A model generated the notes under the pieces. It saw only the letters and a program-made list of their open reading frames with translations. It was not told the origin of the DNA and ran no database searches. A program made the translations under genes and the position numbers. A stretch of 64,000 nucleotides of DNA from Conexibacter arvalis (GTDB lineage: Bacteria > Actinomycetota > Thermoleophilia > Solirubrobacterales > Solirubrobacteraceae). The DNA is taken from positions 846,182-910,181 of the forward strand of contig NZ_JACHNU010000001.1 of assembly GCF_014199525.1 (NCBI RefSeq). The letters are read 5' to 3'. Below are positions 57,385 to 64,000 of the stretch, in pieces (within the stretch, counting starts at the first letter, position 1; each line of letters starts with the position of its first letter).

Positions 57385-58251
57385 CTACGCCGCCGCCGGC
57401 GCGCCCTCGGCGACGAAGGCGCGCAGCTCGGCGAGCAGCGCCTGAGGCCGGTCGATCGGGACGAGCGTGTAGCTGCCGTCGAGCTCGACCAGCCGGCCCC
57501 GGGGCAGCAGCTCGGCGAGCCGGCGGCCGTGGTCGCGCGGCATCAGCCGGTCCTCGGTCGCCCACACGACGAGCGCCGGGCGGTCGAAGTCGCGCAGCCG
57601 CTCGGTCGCCGCGACCGTCTCCTCCCGCGCGAAGCGCGAGCCGGCGTACTTGGCGAGGTCGCGGCGGATCGCGCGCTCGCGCGTGGGGGCGAACCAGGCG
57701 CGCGCGACCTCCTCAGGCACCGGGCGCCGGCTCATCCAGCCGAACAGCAGCGGGAAGCGCCGCAGCCGGCGGCTGCGCAGCGGCTGCGCGGCGAGGCCGA
57801 CCCCGACCGGGCCGAGGCGGCCGGCCAGGCCCGCCAGCCGGCCGGGGATGCCGGGCGGGAAGTTGTCGAACGCCTCGCAGGCGCACAGCACGAGCTTCCC
57901 GACGCGCTCGTCGAGCCCCATCTCGACGAGCAGGATCGGGCCGCCCCAGTCGTTCAGCACGAGCGTCGCGTCGCGCAGGTCGAGCGCGGCGAGGAAGTCG
58001 GCGACCAGGCGCGTCATCCCGCGCAGGTCGAGCTCGGCGTCGTCGCGCATCGCGACACGGTGGGCGCCGAGCGGCAGCGTCGGCCGGATCACGCGCGCAT
58101 CGCGCGCGAGGCCGGGCGCGACCTCGTTCCAGAGGGAGCCGTCCATCAGCAGGCCGTGCAGCAGGACGACGACCGGCGCGTCGTCGCGGCCGGGCGGCTG
58201 GCCGCTGTCGTCGTACTCGATCGTGCCGGCCGGGAGCTCGACCGTCTGCAT
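57385..58251 (-). CDS. alpha/beta hydrolase with Asp nucleophile and no evident catalytic His
   Basis: A 288-residue alpha/beta-hydrolase-fold protein. The HGLLMDGSLW oxyanion loop is present. The nucleophile elbow is LVLNDWGGPI, so Asp replaces Ser, as in haloalkane dehalogenases and epoxide hydrolases. At the place of the late catalytic His the sequence reads LDGSYTLVPIDRP with no histidine. I have seen similar SYTL/SRTF-x-P motifs in other actinobacterial hydrolases, so this may be a subfamily trait. Activity uncertain. It is divergent from an LmrA-type TetR with a palindromic operator between, so probably its target. Confidence 0.8.
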   Translation of the reverse strand: MQTVELPAGTIEYDDSGQPPGRDDAPVVVLLHGLLMDGSLWNEVAPGLARDARVIRPTLPLGAHRVAMRDDAELDLRGMTRLVADFLAALDLRDATLVLNDWGGPILLVEMGLDERVGKLVLCACEAFDNFPPGIPGRLAGLAGRLGPVGVGLAAQPLRSRRLRRFPLLFGWMSRRPVPEEVARAWFAPTRERAIRRDLAKYAGSRFAREETVAATERLRDFDRPALVVWATEDRLMPRDHGRRLAELLPRGRLVELDGSYTLVPIDRPQALLAELRAFVAEGAPAAA

Positions 58252-58300
58252 GGCGCACCTCGCAGTCTCCGCCGGAGCGGGCCGCTGCCGGCCCCGACGA

Positions 58301-58318
58301 CTAGATAGATCGCTCTAG
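58301..58318. promoter_or_regulatory. palindromic operator between hydrolase and TetR
   Basis: CTAGATAGATCGCTCTAG is an 18-bp dyad in which 14 bases are symmetric, with a GATC centre. It lies between the divergent starts, just upstream of TATCAT (58332-58337), a possible -10 box for tetR. The TAG/CTA ends resemble the two operators at 42218-42266. Confidence 0.6.
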
Positions 58319-58345
58319 CGGGAACGGTAGCTATCATCGGCGCCG

Positions 58346-59035
58346 ATGTCGAGCAGCAGCGGACAGCACGCTGACGCGCCCGAGCCGGTCGAGGTCCGGC
58401 CAGCGGGGCGCGGCGCCGCGCCGGACGCCGACGCGTCCCAGCCGCAGGCGGCCGACGCCGCTCCCACCACCAAGGAGCGGATCGTCTACGCGAGCGCCGA
58501 GCTGTTCCGTCGCCAGGGGTTCAGCGGCACCGGCGTCAAGCAGATCGTCGCCGAGGCGAAGGCGCCGTTCGGCTCGCTCTACCACCACTTCCCCGGCGGC
58601 AAGGAGCAGCTCGGCGAGCAGGTGATCCGGATCGCCGGCGGCATGTACGGGCAGCTGGTCGCCGCCGTCATCGACCCGCACGCCGACATCGTCTCCGGGA
58701 TCGAGGAGGCGTTCCGCCTCGCCGGCGTCCACCTCGCCGACAGCGGCTGGGCCGACGCATGCCCGATCGCGACGATCACGCTCGAGACGGCCAGCTCCAG
58801 CGAGGCGATGCGGACCGCCTCCCGTGACGTCTTCGAGGCGTGGTTCGCCGCGCTCGCCGGCCGCTTCCAGGAGGCCGGCATTCCCGCGGAGCGCGCCCGC
58901 TCGCTGGCGATCTCGACGCTCGCGCTGCTGGAGGGGGCGTTCATCTTCGCCCGCGCGGCGCGCACGACCGAGGCGCTCGACGCCGCCGGTCGCACCGCCG
59001 CCGACGCGGTGCGGGCCGCGCTCGCGGAGCGGTGA
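58346..59035 (+). CDS. TetR regulator, LmrA/YxaF type
   Basis: A 229-residue TetR protein with a low-complexity ~40-residue N-terminal arm. The HTH ends in APFGSLYHHFPGGKEQLGE and is followed by ACPIATITLETA, the same subgroup as the regulator at 42312. It is divergent from the Asp-type hydrolase and likely controls it and itself through the dyad at 58301-58318. A start later than 58346 is possible because the arm is not conserved; the HTH begins near residue 41. Confidence 0.86.
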   Translation: MSSSSGQHADAPEPVEVRPAGRGAAPDADASQPQAADAAPTTKERIVYASAELFRRQGFSGTGVKQIVAEAKAPFGSLYHHFPGGKEQLGEQVIRIAGGMYGQLVAAVIDPHADIVSGIEEAFRLAGVHLADSGWADACPIATITLETASSSEAMRTASRDVFEAWFAALAGRFQEAGIPAERARSLAISTLALLEGAFIFARAARTTEALDAAGRTAADAVRAALAER

Positions 59036-59060
59036 GACGGGCCGGCGGCAGCTCCCGGTT

Positions 59061-59078
59061 CTTCAAGCGCACTTGAAG
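59061..59078. promoter_or_regulatory. SoxR-box-like dyad upstream of soxR
   Basis: CTTCAAGCGCACTTGAAG has 7-bp perfect arms with a 4-base centre. It closely follows the known sox box (CCTCAAGTTAACTTGAGG) in length and in the TCAAG/CTTGA half-sites. It lies 31 bases upstream of the soxR ATG, so SoxR probably controls its own gene. Confidence 0.65.
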
Positions 59079-59108
59079 TCAAGGCCCGTGCGTGATTGAC
59101 TGCCGCGC

Positions 59109-59552
59109 ATGTCGGAGCAGCTGACGATCGGCGAGCTGGCAGAGCGCAGCGGCGTCGCCACCAGCGCCCTGCGCTACTACGAGGAGCGCGGCCTGATCAG
59201 GGCCGAGCGCAACTCCTCCGGACACCGCCGCTTCGCCCGGCCGGTGATCCGCCGCGTCGCCTTCGTCGTCTTCGCGCAGAAGGTCGGGCTGACGCTGGAG
59301 GAGATCGGCGAGGAGCTGAGCAAGCTGCCCGACGACCGCGTTCCCAGGCGCGCCGACTGGGCGAAGCTGTCGCAGCGTTGGAGCGCGCGGATCGACGAGC
59401 GGATCGCCGAGCTGGAGCGGCTCAAGTCGGGCCTGACCGACTGCATCGGCTGCGGCTGTCTCTCGCTCACGCGCTGCAGACTGGCCAACCCCGGCGACGT
59501 CGCCGCCCGCTTCGGCCCCGGTCCCGCCGTCTGGAACGGCGGGGGCGGCTGA
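59109..59552 (+). CDS. soxR: redox-sensitive MerR-type activator SoxR
   Basis: A 147-residue MerR-family regulator. The N-terminal winged HTH (TIGELAERSGVATSALRYYEERGL) leads to a dimerisation helix and the [2Fe-2S] ligand set C112, C115, C117 and C123 in DCIGCGCLSLTRC, diagnostic for SoxR. Oxidation of the cluster by redox-cycling drugs activates transcription. The length is typical. A sox-box-like dyad lies in its own promoter region; the only close downstream gene, the CDF transporter, is on the other strand. Confidence 0.93.
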   Translation: MSEQLTIGELAERSGVATSALRYYEERGLIRAERNSSGHRRFARPVIRRVAFVVFAQKVGLTLEEIGEELSKLPDDRVPRRADWAKLSQRWSARIDERIAELERLKSGLTDCIGCGCLSLTRCRLANPGDVAARFGPGPAVWNGGGG

Positions 59553-59603
59553 GCGCGGCACGGCGGGACCGCCGCCGTCTGGAACGGCGGGGGCGGCTGA
59601 GCG
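59524..59603 (+). repeat. duplicated hairpin at the 3' end of soxR
   Basis: A 31-base segment occurs twice with a 48-base period (59525-59555 and 59573-59603). Each copy holds CCGCCGT-CTGGA-ACGGCGG, a 7-bp stem with a 5-base loop. The first copy includes the last codons and stop of soxR; the second lies beyond the stop. It looks like a tandem duplication that made a double terminator. Confidence 0.6.
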
Positions 59604-59615
59604 TCGCGCGGGTTG

Positions 59616-60578
59616 TCAGCCGCCCGCGCGCGGCCGCTCGCCCGGCGCCGCGCCGTGCGGCTCGGTCCAGCGGTCGAGGCCCGTGTCCTCGAACGAGGCC
59701 GGGTCCTCGAGCGGCTCGAGGTGGGTGAAGACGGTCGCGTGGCCGAGCGCCTCGCGCAGCTCGCGGTCGAGCTGCTCGGCGAGGTCGTGGCCTCTCTGCA
59801 CCGACCAGTCGCCGGGCACGAGCACGTGCGTGGAGACGAACGCGCGGCTGCCGGCGCGGCGGCTGCGCAGCGCGTGGAACTGGACCTGCTCGCCCGCGTG
59901 GCGTCTCAGCACGGCGTCGACCTTCGCCAGCTCCTCCTCGGTCAGCGCGCGGTCGAGCAGGCCGTCGGTCGAGCGCCGCACGAGCGAGACGCCGGTGACG
60001 ACGATGTTGGCCGCGACGACGAGCGCGACGATCGGGTCGAGCGGCGTCCAGCCGGTGATCGCGACCAGCGCGACCGCGATCACGACGCCGGCCGAGGTCC
60101 ACACGTCGGTCAGCAGGTGCTTGCCGTCGGCCTCGAGCGTCATCGACTGGTACTCCCTGCCGGCGCCGACCAGCTTGCGCCCGACGCCGAGGTTGACGAG
60201 CGAGGCGACGACCGCGACCGCGAGGCCGATCCCGACGTCGCTGATGTCGGCCGGGTTGAGGAGGCGGTCGATCGCGGTCACGCAGATCGTCGCCGCGGCG
60301 AGGATGATCAGCGCCCCCTCGACCCCGGCCGAGAGGTAGTCGGCCTTCTCGTGGCCGTAGGTGTGCTCCTCGTCGGGCGGACGGGTCGACCACTGCACGA
60401 CGACGAGCGCGAACAGCGCCGCGACGAGGTTGACGACCGACTCGGCCGCGTCGGAGAGCAGGCCGACGGAGCCGGTCACGGCCCACGCGCCGAACTTCAG
60501 CGCGATCGTGACGACTGCGGCGGCGATCGACAGGTAGACGAGCCGCCGCAGGCGGGTACGGCGGTCTGCCTGGGTCAT
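59616..60578 (-). CDS. cation diffusion facilitator (CDF) metal transporter
   Basis: A 320-residue metal/proton antiporter with six membrane segments and a cytoplasmic C-terminal domain. The metal site appears as [11 protein letters not shown] in segment 2 and [14 protein letters not shown] (HxxxD) in segment 5; [13 protein letters not shown] is the loop motif. The cytoplasmic tail ([20 protein letters not shown] and FTHLEPL) carries His residues for metal sensing. It probably exports Zn2+, Co2+ or Fe2+; the HxxxD ligand set favours Zn/Cd. Confidence 0.9.
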   Translation of the reverse strand: MTQADRRTRLRRLVYLSIAAAVVTIALKFGAWAVTGSVGLLSDAAESVVNLVAALFALVVVQWSTRPPDEEHTYGHEKADYLSAGVEGALIILAAATICVTAIDRLLNPADISDVGIGLAVAVVASLVNLGVGRKLVGAGREYQSMTLEADGKHLLTDVWTSAGVVIAVALVAITGWTPLDPIVALVVAANIVVTGVSLVRRSTDGLLDRALTEEELAKVDAVLRRHAGEQVQFHALRSRRAGSRAFVSTHVLVPGDWSVQRGHDLAEQLDRELREALGHATVFTHLEPLEDPASFEDTGLDRWTEPHGAAPGERPRAGG

Positions 60579-60621
60579 GACCCAGGCGAGGATAGTGCGT
60601 CGCGTTCCGGCGCGCCGGGGA

Positions 60622-61449
60622 TTACCGGCGCACGAGCTTCATGCCGCGCTCGATCACGTCGAAGTAGTGGACCGGCACGGCGCGGGTCAGCAGCGAGATC
60701 GCCGTCGCGTCGGGGCCGATCAGGATCCGGTCCTTGCCCTTCAGGACGCCCTCGTGGATCGTCTTGGCCGCCTTTCTCGGCGACGTGCGGGCGATTCTGG
60801 CGAACTCCCTGACCATTCTCTCGTGGTCGGTGCCGCCCTGGTCGTCGACGTGGAAGCGGGCGTTCTTGACGATGTTCGTGCGGATGCCGCCGGGGTGGAC
60901 GGTGATCGCGTTGACGCCGCTGCCGCGCAGCTCGTGGCGCAGCGCCTCGGTGTAGCCGCGCACCGCGAACTTCGACGCGCAGTAGGAGGACTGGGTCGGG
61001 AAGGTCATCAGCCCGAAGACGCTCGACACGTTCACGACCGCGCCGCTTCTCTGTCTCAACAGGATCGGCAGGTAGGCGCGGGTGCCGTTGACGACGCCCC
61101 AGAAGTTGACGTTCATCACCCACTCGTCGTCTTCGATCGAGCCCTCGGCGGCCGTCTGCGACACGGTCACGCCGGCGTTGTTGACGACGATCCCGAGCGG
61201 CGCCGGCGCCCAGTCGGCGACCTCCGCCGCGAAGGCGAGCGCGCCGTGGCGGTCGCTGACGTCGAGCCTGCGCGCCAGCACCGGGCCGGAGATCGCGGCG
61301 GCCGTCTCCTCGAGCCCGGCCTCGTCCCAGTCGCAGATCGCGACGGGGCAGCCGTGCTGCGCGAGCCGCTGCGCGAGCGCCCGCCCTATCCCCGACGCAG
61401 CGCCGGTGACGACCGCCGTACGCCCGTTGACCACTGTTGCTTGTGCCAT
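60622..61449 (-). CDS. short-chain dehydrogenase/reductase
   Basis: A 275-residue classical SDR. The cofactor motif is [16 protein letters not shown] appears as [10 protein letters not shown], and the catalytic set is S (VNVSSVFG) and YCASK. The ICDWDE block at the end of the second strand suggests NAD(H) preference. A C-terminal extension ([20 protein letters not shown]) is typical of the long-chain lipid- or steroid-oxidising members. Start at ATG 61449; the longer form is unsupported. Substrate unknown. Confidence 0.88.
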   Translation of the reverse strand: MAQATVVNGRTAVVTGAASGIGRALAQRLAQHGCPVAICDWDEAGLEETAAAISGPVLARRLDVSDRHGALAFAAEVADWAPAPLGIVVNNAGVTVSQTAAEGSIEDDEWVMNVNFWGVVNGTRAYLPILLRQRSGAVVNVSSVFGLMTFPTQSSYCASKFAVRGYTEALRHELRGSGVNAITVHPGGIRTNIVKNARFHVDDQGGTDHERMVREFARIARTSPRKAAKTIHEGVLKGKDRILIGPDATAISLLTRAVPVHYFDVIERGMKLVRR

Positions 61450-61465
61450 GGTACGCCACGGTACC
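61450..61465 (-). promoter_or_regulatory. inverted repeat directly upstream of the SDR start
   Basis: GGTAC-GCCACG-GTACC is a perfect 5-bp-arm dyad immediately before the SDR start codon. It may be an operator or a small hairpin over the ribosome site; no regulator is adjacent. Confidence 0.3.
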
Positions 61466-61532
61466 GCGCCGGCCGCGCCCACGCGCCGCCTCCTCGGCCG
61501 CCCGGCCGCCCCGCCCCGCCCCGGCACGGACC

Positions 61533-61571
61533 TCTGTCATCTGCCTGTCGCTCAGCAGCAGCTGGATGACA
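61533..61571. repeat. TCTGTCAT-N23-GGATGACA element, upstream copy
   Basis: The ends TCTGTCAT and GGATGACA are inverted and separated by exactly 23 bases. With the outer bases the arms read GACCTCTGTCATC / GATGACAAAGGTC, matching at 12 of 13 positions. It lies 60 bases before the AbrB-type gene. An equivalent element with the same end sequences and spacing follows the PIN gene. Confidence 0.55.
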
Positions 61572-61631
61572 AAGGTCTGGTGGGATCCGTACATGAGTGG
61601 GACGGGTTGGATGCAGTGGTATGGTCGGAGC

Positions 61632-61904
61632 ATGGCCCACGCGGAGCGTCATGTCACCGTCGGCGATCGCGGCCGCGTCGTGCTGCCGGCGGCGGTCCGC
61701 GCCGAGCTCGGCCTGGTGCCGGGGGCGAGAATGCTGTTGAGCACCGAGGCCGACGGGTCGGTGCGGCTGCGGCCCTACCGCGCCGTCGCCGACCGCAATC
61801 GCGGCCTGCTCGCCGAGCTGCTCGGGGCTGACCGCTCGCTCGCCGACGAGCTGGCGGAGGAGCGCCGGCGGGAAGCGGCGCGCGAGGACGAGGAGCAGCG
61901 CTGA
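61632..61904 (+). CDS. AbrB-type antitoxin
   Basis: A 90-residue protein. The AbrB swapped hairpin is ERHVTVGDRGRVVLPAAVRA followed by ELGLVPGARMLLSTEADG. The C-terminal half is helical and charged ([21 protein letters not shown]) and should bind the toxin. It ends ...GAGGAGCAGCGCTGA, so its last codons also supply the ribosome site for the next gene. It is the antitoxin of the PIN protein encoded with a 4-base overlap. Confidence 0.8.
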   Translation: MAHAERHVTVGDRGRVVLPAAVRAELGLVPGARMLLSTEADGSVRLRPYRAVADRNRGLLAELLGADRSLADELAEERRREAAREDEEQR

Positions 61905-62299
61905 CGGTCCTCGACGCCTCGGCCTTCCTCGCGTATCTGCAGGACGAGCCGGGCAGCGAGGCGGTCGCCGACGCGATCGCCGACGGCGCGACGATCTCGG
62001 CGGCGAACCTCGCCGAGGTGCTCAGCCGCGTCGCCGCGCACGGCCTCGATCCGCTCCGTCTGCTCAGACGGCTGGTCGACCGCGGGCTGATCGACGGCGC
62101 GATCGTCGTGGAGCCGCTGACCACCGCCGACGCGGCGGAGATCGCGCGGCTGCGGCCGCTGACGAAGGCGGCCGGCCTGTCGCTCGGCGACCGCGCCTGC
62201 GTCGCGCTCGCCCGGCGGTTGCGGCGGCCGGCGCTGACCGCCGACCGCGCTTGGACCGGACTCGACCTCGGCGTCGAGCTGCGCCAGATCCGCGCCTGA
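61901..62299 (+). CDS. PIN-domain toxin with apparent CTG start
   Basis: A 132-residue PIN ribonuclease. The acidic residues are D5 (TVLDASAFLAYL), E39 (ANLAEVLSRV), D97 (LSLGDRACVAL) and D115 (LTADRAW). The conserved N-terminus has no ATG, GTG or TTG ahead of it: the frame opens CTG ACG GTC CTC GAC, with CTG forming a CTGA overlap with the antitoxin stop, exactly where other VapC genes have GTGA or ATGA, and with GAGGAG 5 bases upstream. A GTG-started version from 62018 would lose the first Asp and about 39 residues. Confidence 0.78.
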   Translation: MTVLDASAFLAYLQDEPGSEAVADAIADGATISAANLAEVLSRVAAHGLDPLRLLRRLVDRGLIDGAIVVEPLTTADAAEIARLRPLTKAAGLSLGDRACVALARRLRRPALTADRAWTGLDLGVELRQIRA

Positions 62300-62337
62300 C
62301 GAGCGGACGAGGTCGTTGAAGCCCTGGGTCGGGTCCT

Positions 62338-62376
62338 TCTGTCATTCGATGGGTCGAGGAGACCCACCGGATGACA
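62338..62376. repeat. TCTGTCAT-N23-GGATGACA element, downstream copy
   Basis: It has the same 8-base ends and the same 23-base spacer as the element at 61533-61571; the bases after it (CAGGTC) also match (AAGGTC). It encloses the hairpin TGGGTC-GAGGA-GACCCA and lies 38 bases after the PIN-toxin stop. Confidence 0.55.
62350..62366. terminator. hairpin after the AbrB/PIN pair
   Basis: TGGGTC-GAGGA-GACCCA is a perfect 6-bp stem with a 5-base loop between the convergent toxin gene and the beta-lactamase-fold gene. It probably terminates one or both. Confidence 0.45.
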
Positions 62377-62442
62377 CAGGTCGCCCGGGCGACCGGTCGG
62401 GCGGACCGGGGGGCGGGTCGTGGGCCGTTCGCGCCGTGACGC

Positions 62443-63489
62443 TCAGCAGGCCGGCTCGGCTGGCAGCGAGCTGACGTCGGCGTTGTCGACGACCCATCTG
62501 GCGAGCGTCGTCAGCGCGGTCGTGCCGCTCTCGTGGCTGCCGTCGCCCGGCTGGGCGGCGATCGCGACCGCGAGCGGCTTGCCGTCGACGGTCACGATCC
62601 CCATCTGGCGGTCGAGGTAGCCGCCGCCGCTGCCGGGGCTGGAGCCGGGGCCCCAGCCGCCCTTCAGCTGCGCCGGCAGACCGGTCGCGCCGAGTCCCCA
62701 GCGGTGAGCGGAGATCACCTCGCCCATCAGCCCGAGCACCTGGCCGCCCGCCTCGGTGCAGGCCATCCCGGCCGTGAAGCGGGCCTGGTCGGCGAGCGCC
62801 CAGTTCGTCTGCCCGAACGGCGTGAAGCCGGAGCGCAGCGTGCGCGACTCGGTCGCGGTCGCCTCGTCGCCGGCGGCGCGCAGCTGCGCGTCGGTCGCGG
62901 CGGCCGCCGCGCCGCCGCCGCCGAGCGCGTCCCACAGCCGCGTCGCCGCAGCGTTGTCGGAGGCGGTGATCGCCTGGCGCAGGTCGCCGTCGTTCGCGAC
63001 CCCGGCGGAGATCGCCGCCATCGCGACCGGCACCTTGCTCGTCGACCACGCGACCGCGCTCTGCAGCGCGCCGAGCTGCTCGACCTGCTGGCCGCGCCCG
63101 GCGCCCGCGACGGCGACGCCGACCGGCCCGGAGAGCGAGCCGGCGAGCTGGTCGAAGCTCGCACGCGCCTGCGCGGAGAGGATCGCGCCGCCGCCGCCGG
63201 CGGAGCCTGAGCCGCTCGCGCCGCCGCCGGCGGCGCCCGGGTCGGCGTTCGCCGCGGCCTCGCTCGCGCGCTTGCGCTTCAGCCCGCTCAGCTCCTCGCG
63301 CAGCTTCTGCGCCTCGGCCTCGAGCTCGGTCGCGCGCGTCTCCTGGATGTTGCCGCGCCCGGTCGCCTGCTCCAGCTGCGTTCTCGCGCGCTCCTCGGCG
63401 CTGCTGCCGCAGGCGGCGAGCGCGACGGCCGACGCGACGGCGAGCAGCAGCGCGGCGAGCGGACGGGCGATGCGAAGCGGGGCGCGCAC
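62443..63489 (-). CDS. lipoprotein with coiled coil and class A beta-lactamase-like serine hydrolase domain
   Basis: A 348-residue exported protein. A lipobox at C27 (VALAAC) anchors it; residues ~30-78 form a coiled coil (TRATELEAEAQKLREELSGL). After a Gly/Ser linker, a serine-hydrolase domain shows S149-T-S-K152, S177-D-N179 and K276-G-G, the three motifs of class A beta-lactamases and penicillin-recognising enzymes. No clear ExxLN (Glu166) omega-loop is present, so it may be a DD-peptidase-type or non-hydrolytic relative. It probably acts on cell wall. It is divergent from another coiled-coil lipoprotein. Confidence 0.78.
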   Translation of the reverse strand: MRAPLRIARPLAALLLAVASAVALAACGSSAEERARTQLEQATGRGNIQETRATELEAEAQKLREELSGLKRKRASEAAANADPGAAGGGASGSGSAGGGGAILSAQARASFDQLAGSLSGPVGVAVAGAGRGQQVEQLGALQSAVAWSTSKVPVAMAAISAGVANDGDLRQAITASDNAAATRLWDALGGGGAAAAATDAQLRAAGDEATATESRTLRSGFTPFGQTNWALADQARFTAGMACTEAGGQVLGLMGEVISAHRWGLGATGLPAQLKGGWGPGSSPGSGGGYLDRQMGIVTVDGKPLAVAIAAQPGDGSHESGTTALTTLARWVVDNADVSSLPAEPAC

Positions 63490-63653
63490 GGTCGCTGGAT
63501 CCTGACGGATGGGGAGGCGCGATGAAGCGGTTCACGTCGTCCGCGCCGGGCCGCGGAAGCGCGACCGGCGGCGCGCCAGCTCGGATAAAGTCGCCATAAA
63601 CCAGGTGCGATCCAGGGGCCTGGCCGGGGAAGCCACGAGTCATGAGGGACCGG

Positions 63654-64000
63654 ATGTCTGCAAATCGACTGTTCGCCGTCGCGGCGACCGCGCTCCTCGC
63701 GAGCGGGGCGGCGGCGGCGCTCGGCGCCTGCGGCAGCAGCGGCGACGACAGACCGAGCGCCGAGCAGGTCGCGGCGATCAAGCGCGAGGCGATCCGCGAG
63801 GAGCGGGCCAAGCAGCGGACGGCGCAGGCCGAGCGCGAGCTGAAGCAGCTCAGACGCGAGATCCAGAAGTTGAAGAAGAGAGGCGGCGCGAGACCGGCCC
63901 CGTCGAGCGGCGGATCGTCCGGCGGCGGCTCCAGCTCCGGCGGCTCCTCATCGGGCGGCTCGTCGTCGTGCGGCGGTGGCGTCTCGGTCAACTCGGTGAC
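63654..64000 (+). CDS. coiled-coil lipoprotein, cut by the window end
   Basis: The first ~115 residues of an exported lipoprotein. The signal peptide (LFAVAATALLASGAAAALGAC) ends with a lipobox Cys; a charged coiled coil follows (RAKQRTAQAERELKQLRREI), then a Ser/Gly-rich linker leading to a CGGGVSV segment, seen as the start of a small Cys-containing outer domain in other actinobacterial lipoproteins. The ATG at 63654 follows GAGGGA; an in-frame ATG at 63642 is less well placed. The rest lies beyond the window. Confidence 0.7.
   Translation, partial: MSANRLFAVAATALLASGAAAALGACGSSGDDRPSAEQVAAIKREAIREERAKQRTAQAERELKQLRREIQKLKKRGGARPAPSSGGSSGGGSSSGGSSSGGSSSCGGGVSVNSV

Noticed and set aside
62018-62299. 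GTG-started short form of the second PIN toxin
   Set aside because: It would remove the first catalytic Asp and the conserved N-terminal strand; the CTG start fits the family and the gene overlap.

Overview
This window looks like a chromosomal contig from a very GC-rich actinobacterium, most likely of the Thermoleophilia (Conexibacter/Solirubrobacterales type). The reasons are about 73% GC by eye, tightly overlapping ATGA/TGATG gene junctions, twin-arginine and lipobox exports, a PspC/toastrack envelope-stress cluster, LmrA-type TetR regulators, an actinobacterial-type LexA box, and an unusual liking for the AGA arginine codon. The genus is an inference from gene style; no rRNA, tRNA or CRISPR array was seen. 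The first ~125 bases are poly-C/poly-G and look like an assembly-edge artefact.

Layout. 162-3291: a small hypothetical, an enamidase-like amidohydrolase and an MFS exporter. 3294-5244: a lower-GC two-gene module, a SAMHD1/YwfO-type HD dNTPase behind a good LexA box, translationally coupled to a YwgA-like protein. 5309-7607: a YibE/F membrane protein and a secreted hypothetical. 7853-12737: a coupled operon of two Tat-exported sulfatase-fold proteins (one with Thr at the nucleophile position, one apparently dead) and a DHA2 MFS protein. 12788-15185: PHP phosphoesterase, cysC and a VapBC pair. 15222-19841 (-): histidine kinase, LolA-like protein, ABC ATPase and ABC permease as one overlapping operon. 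Its probable partner response regulator lies at 22317-22982 on the same strand, separated from the kinase by a + strand alkane hydroxylase cassette (alkB, rubredoxin, tetR; 20063-22231).

23208-27487: iron uptake (EfeO-like lipoprotein, FTR1 permease) plus a DedA protein, with a TTAGG/CCTAA dyad upstream. 27498-30713 (-): PspC-toastrack protein, PspC histidine kinase and LuxR-type regulator. 31027-34503: small membrane and secreted proteins and a large purple acid phosphatase with a collagen-like tail. 34578-38822: DrrAB-type exporter with divergent TetR and operators, then an ABC-F protein with a structured leader. 39069-43340: AraC regulator, frameshifted molybdopterin oxidoreductase, divergent LmrA-type TetR with two matched operators, and an NTF2-like protein.

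43425-57283: PI-PLC-like membrane protein, hydrolase, two CNNM/CorC proteins, a secreted VWA protein converging on nhaA with a 62-bp overlap, a chromate transporter, uppP and two DJ-1/PfpI-type genes. 57385-64000: hydrolase/TetR divergent pair with operator, soxR with a sox-box-like dyad in its own promoter region, a CDF metal transporter, an SDR, an AbrB/PIN toxin-antitoxin pair with an apparent CTG start and matched flanking elements, a beta-lactamase-fold lipoprotein, and a lipoprotein cut by the window end.

Much of the window concerns the envelope and stress: exported phosphatase/sulfatase-fold enzymes, efflux pumps, metal transport, cell-wall lipid recycling and redox sensing, each usually beside its own regulator. 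Several regulator/target pairs carry visible palindromic sites, so regulation can be proposed with more support than usual from sequence alone.
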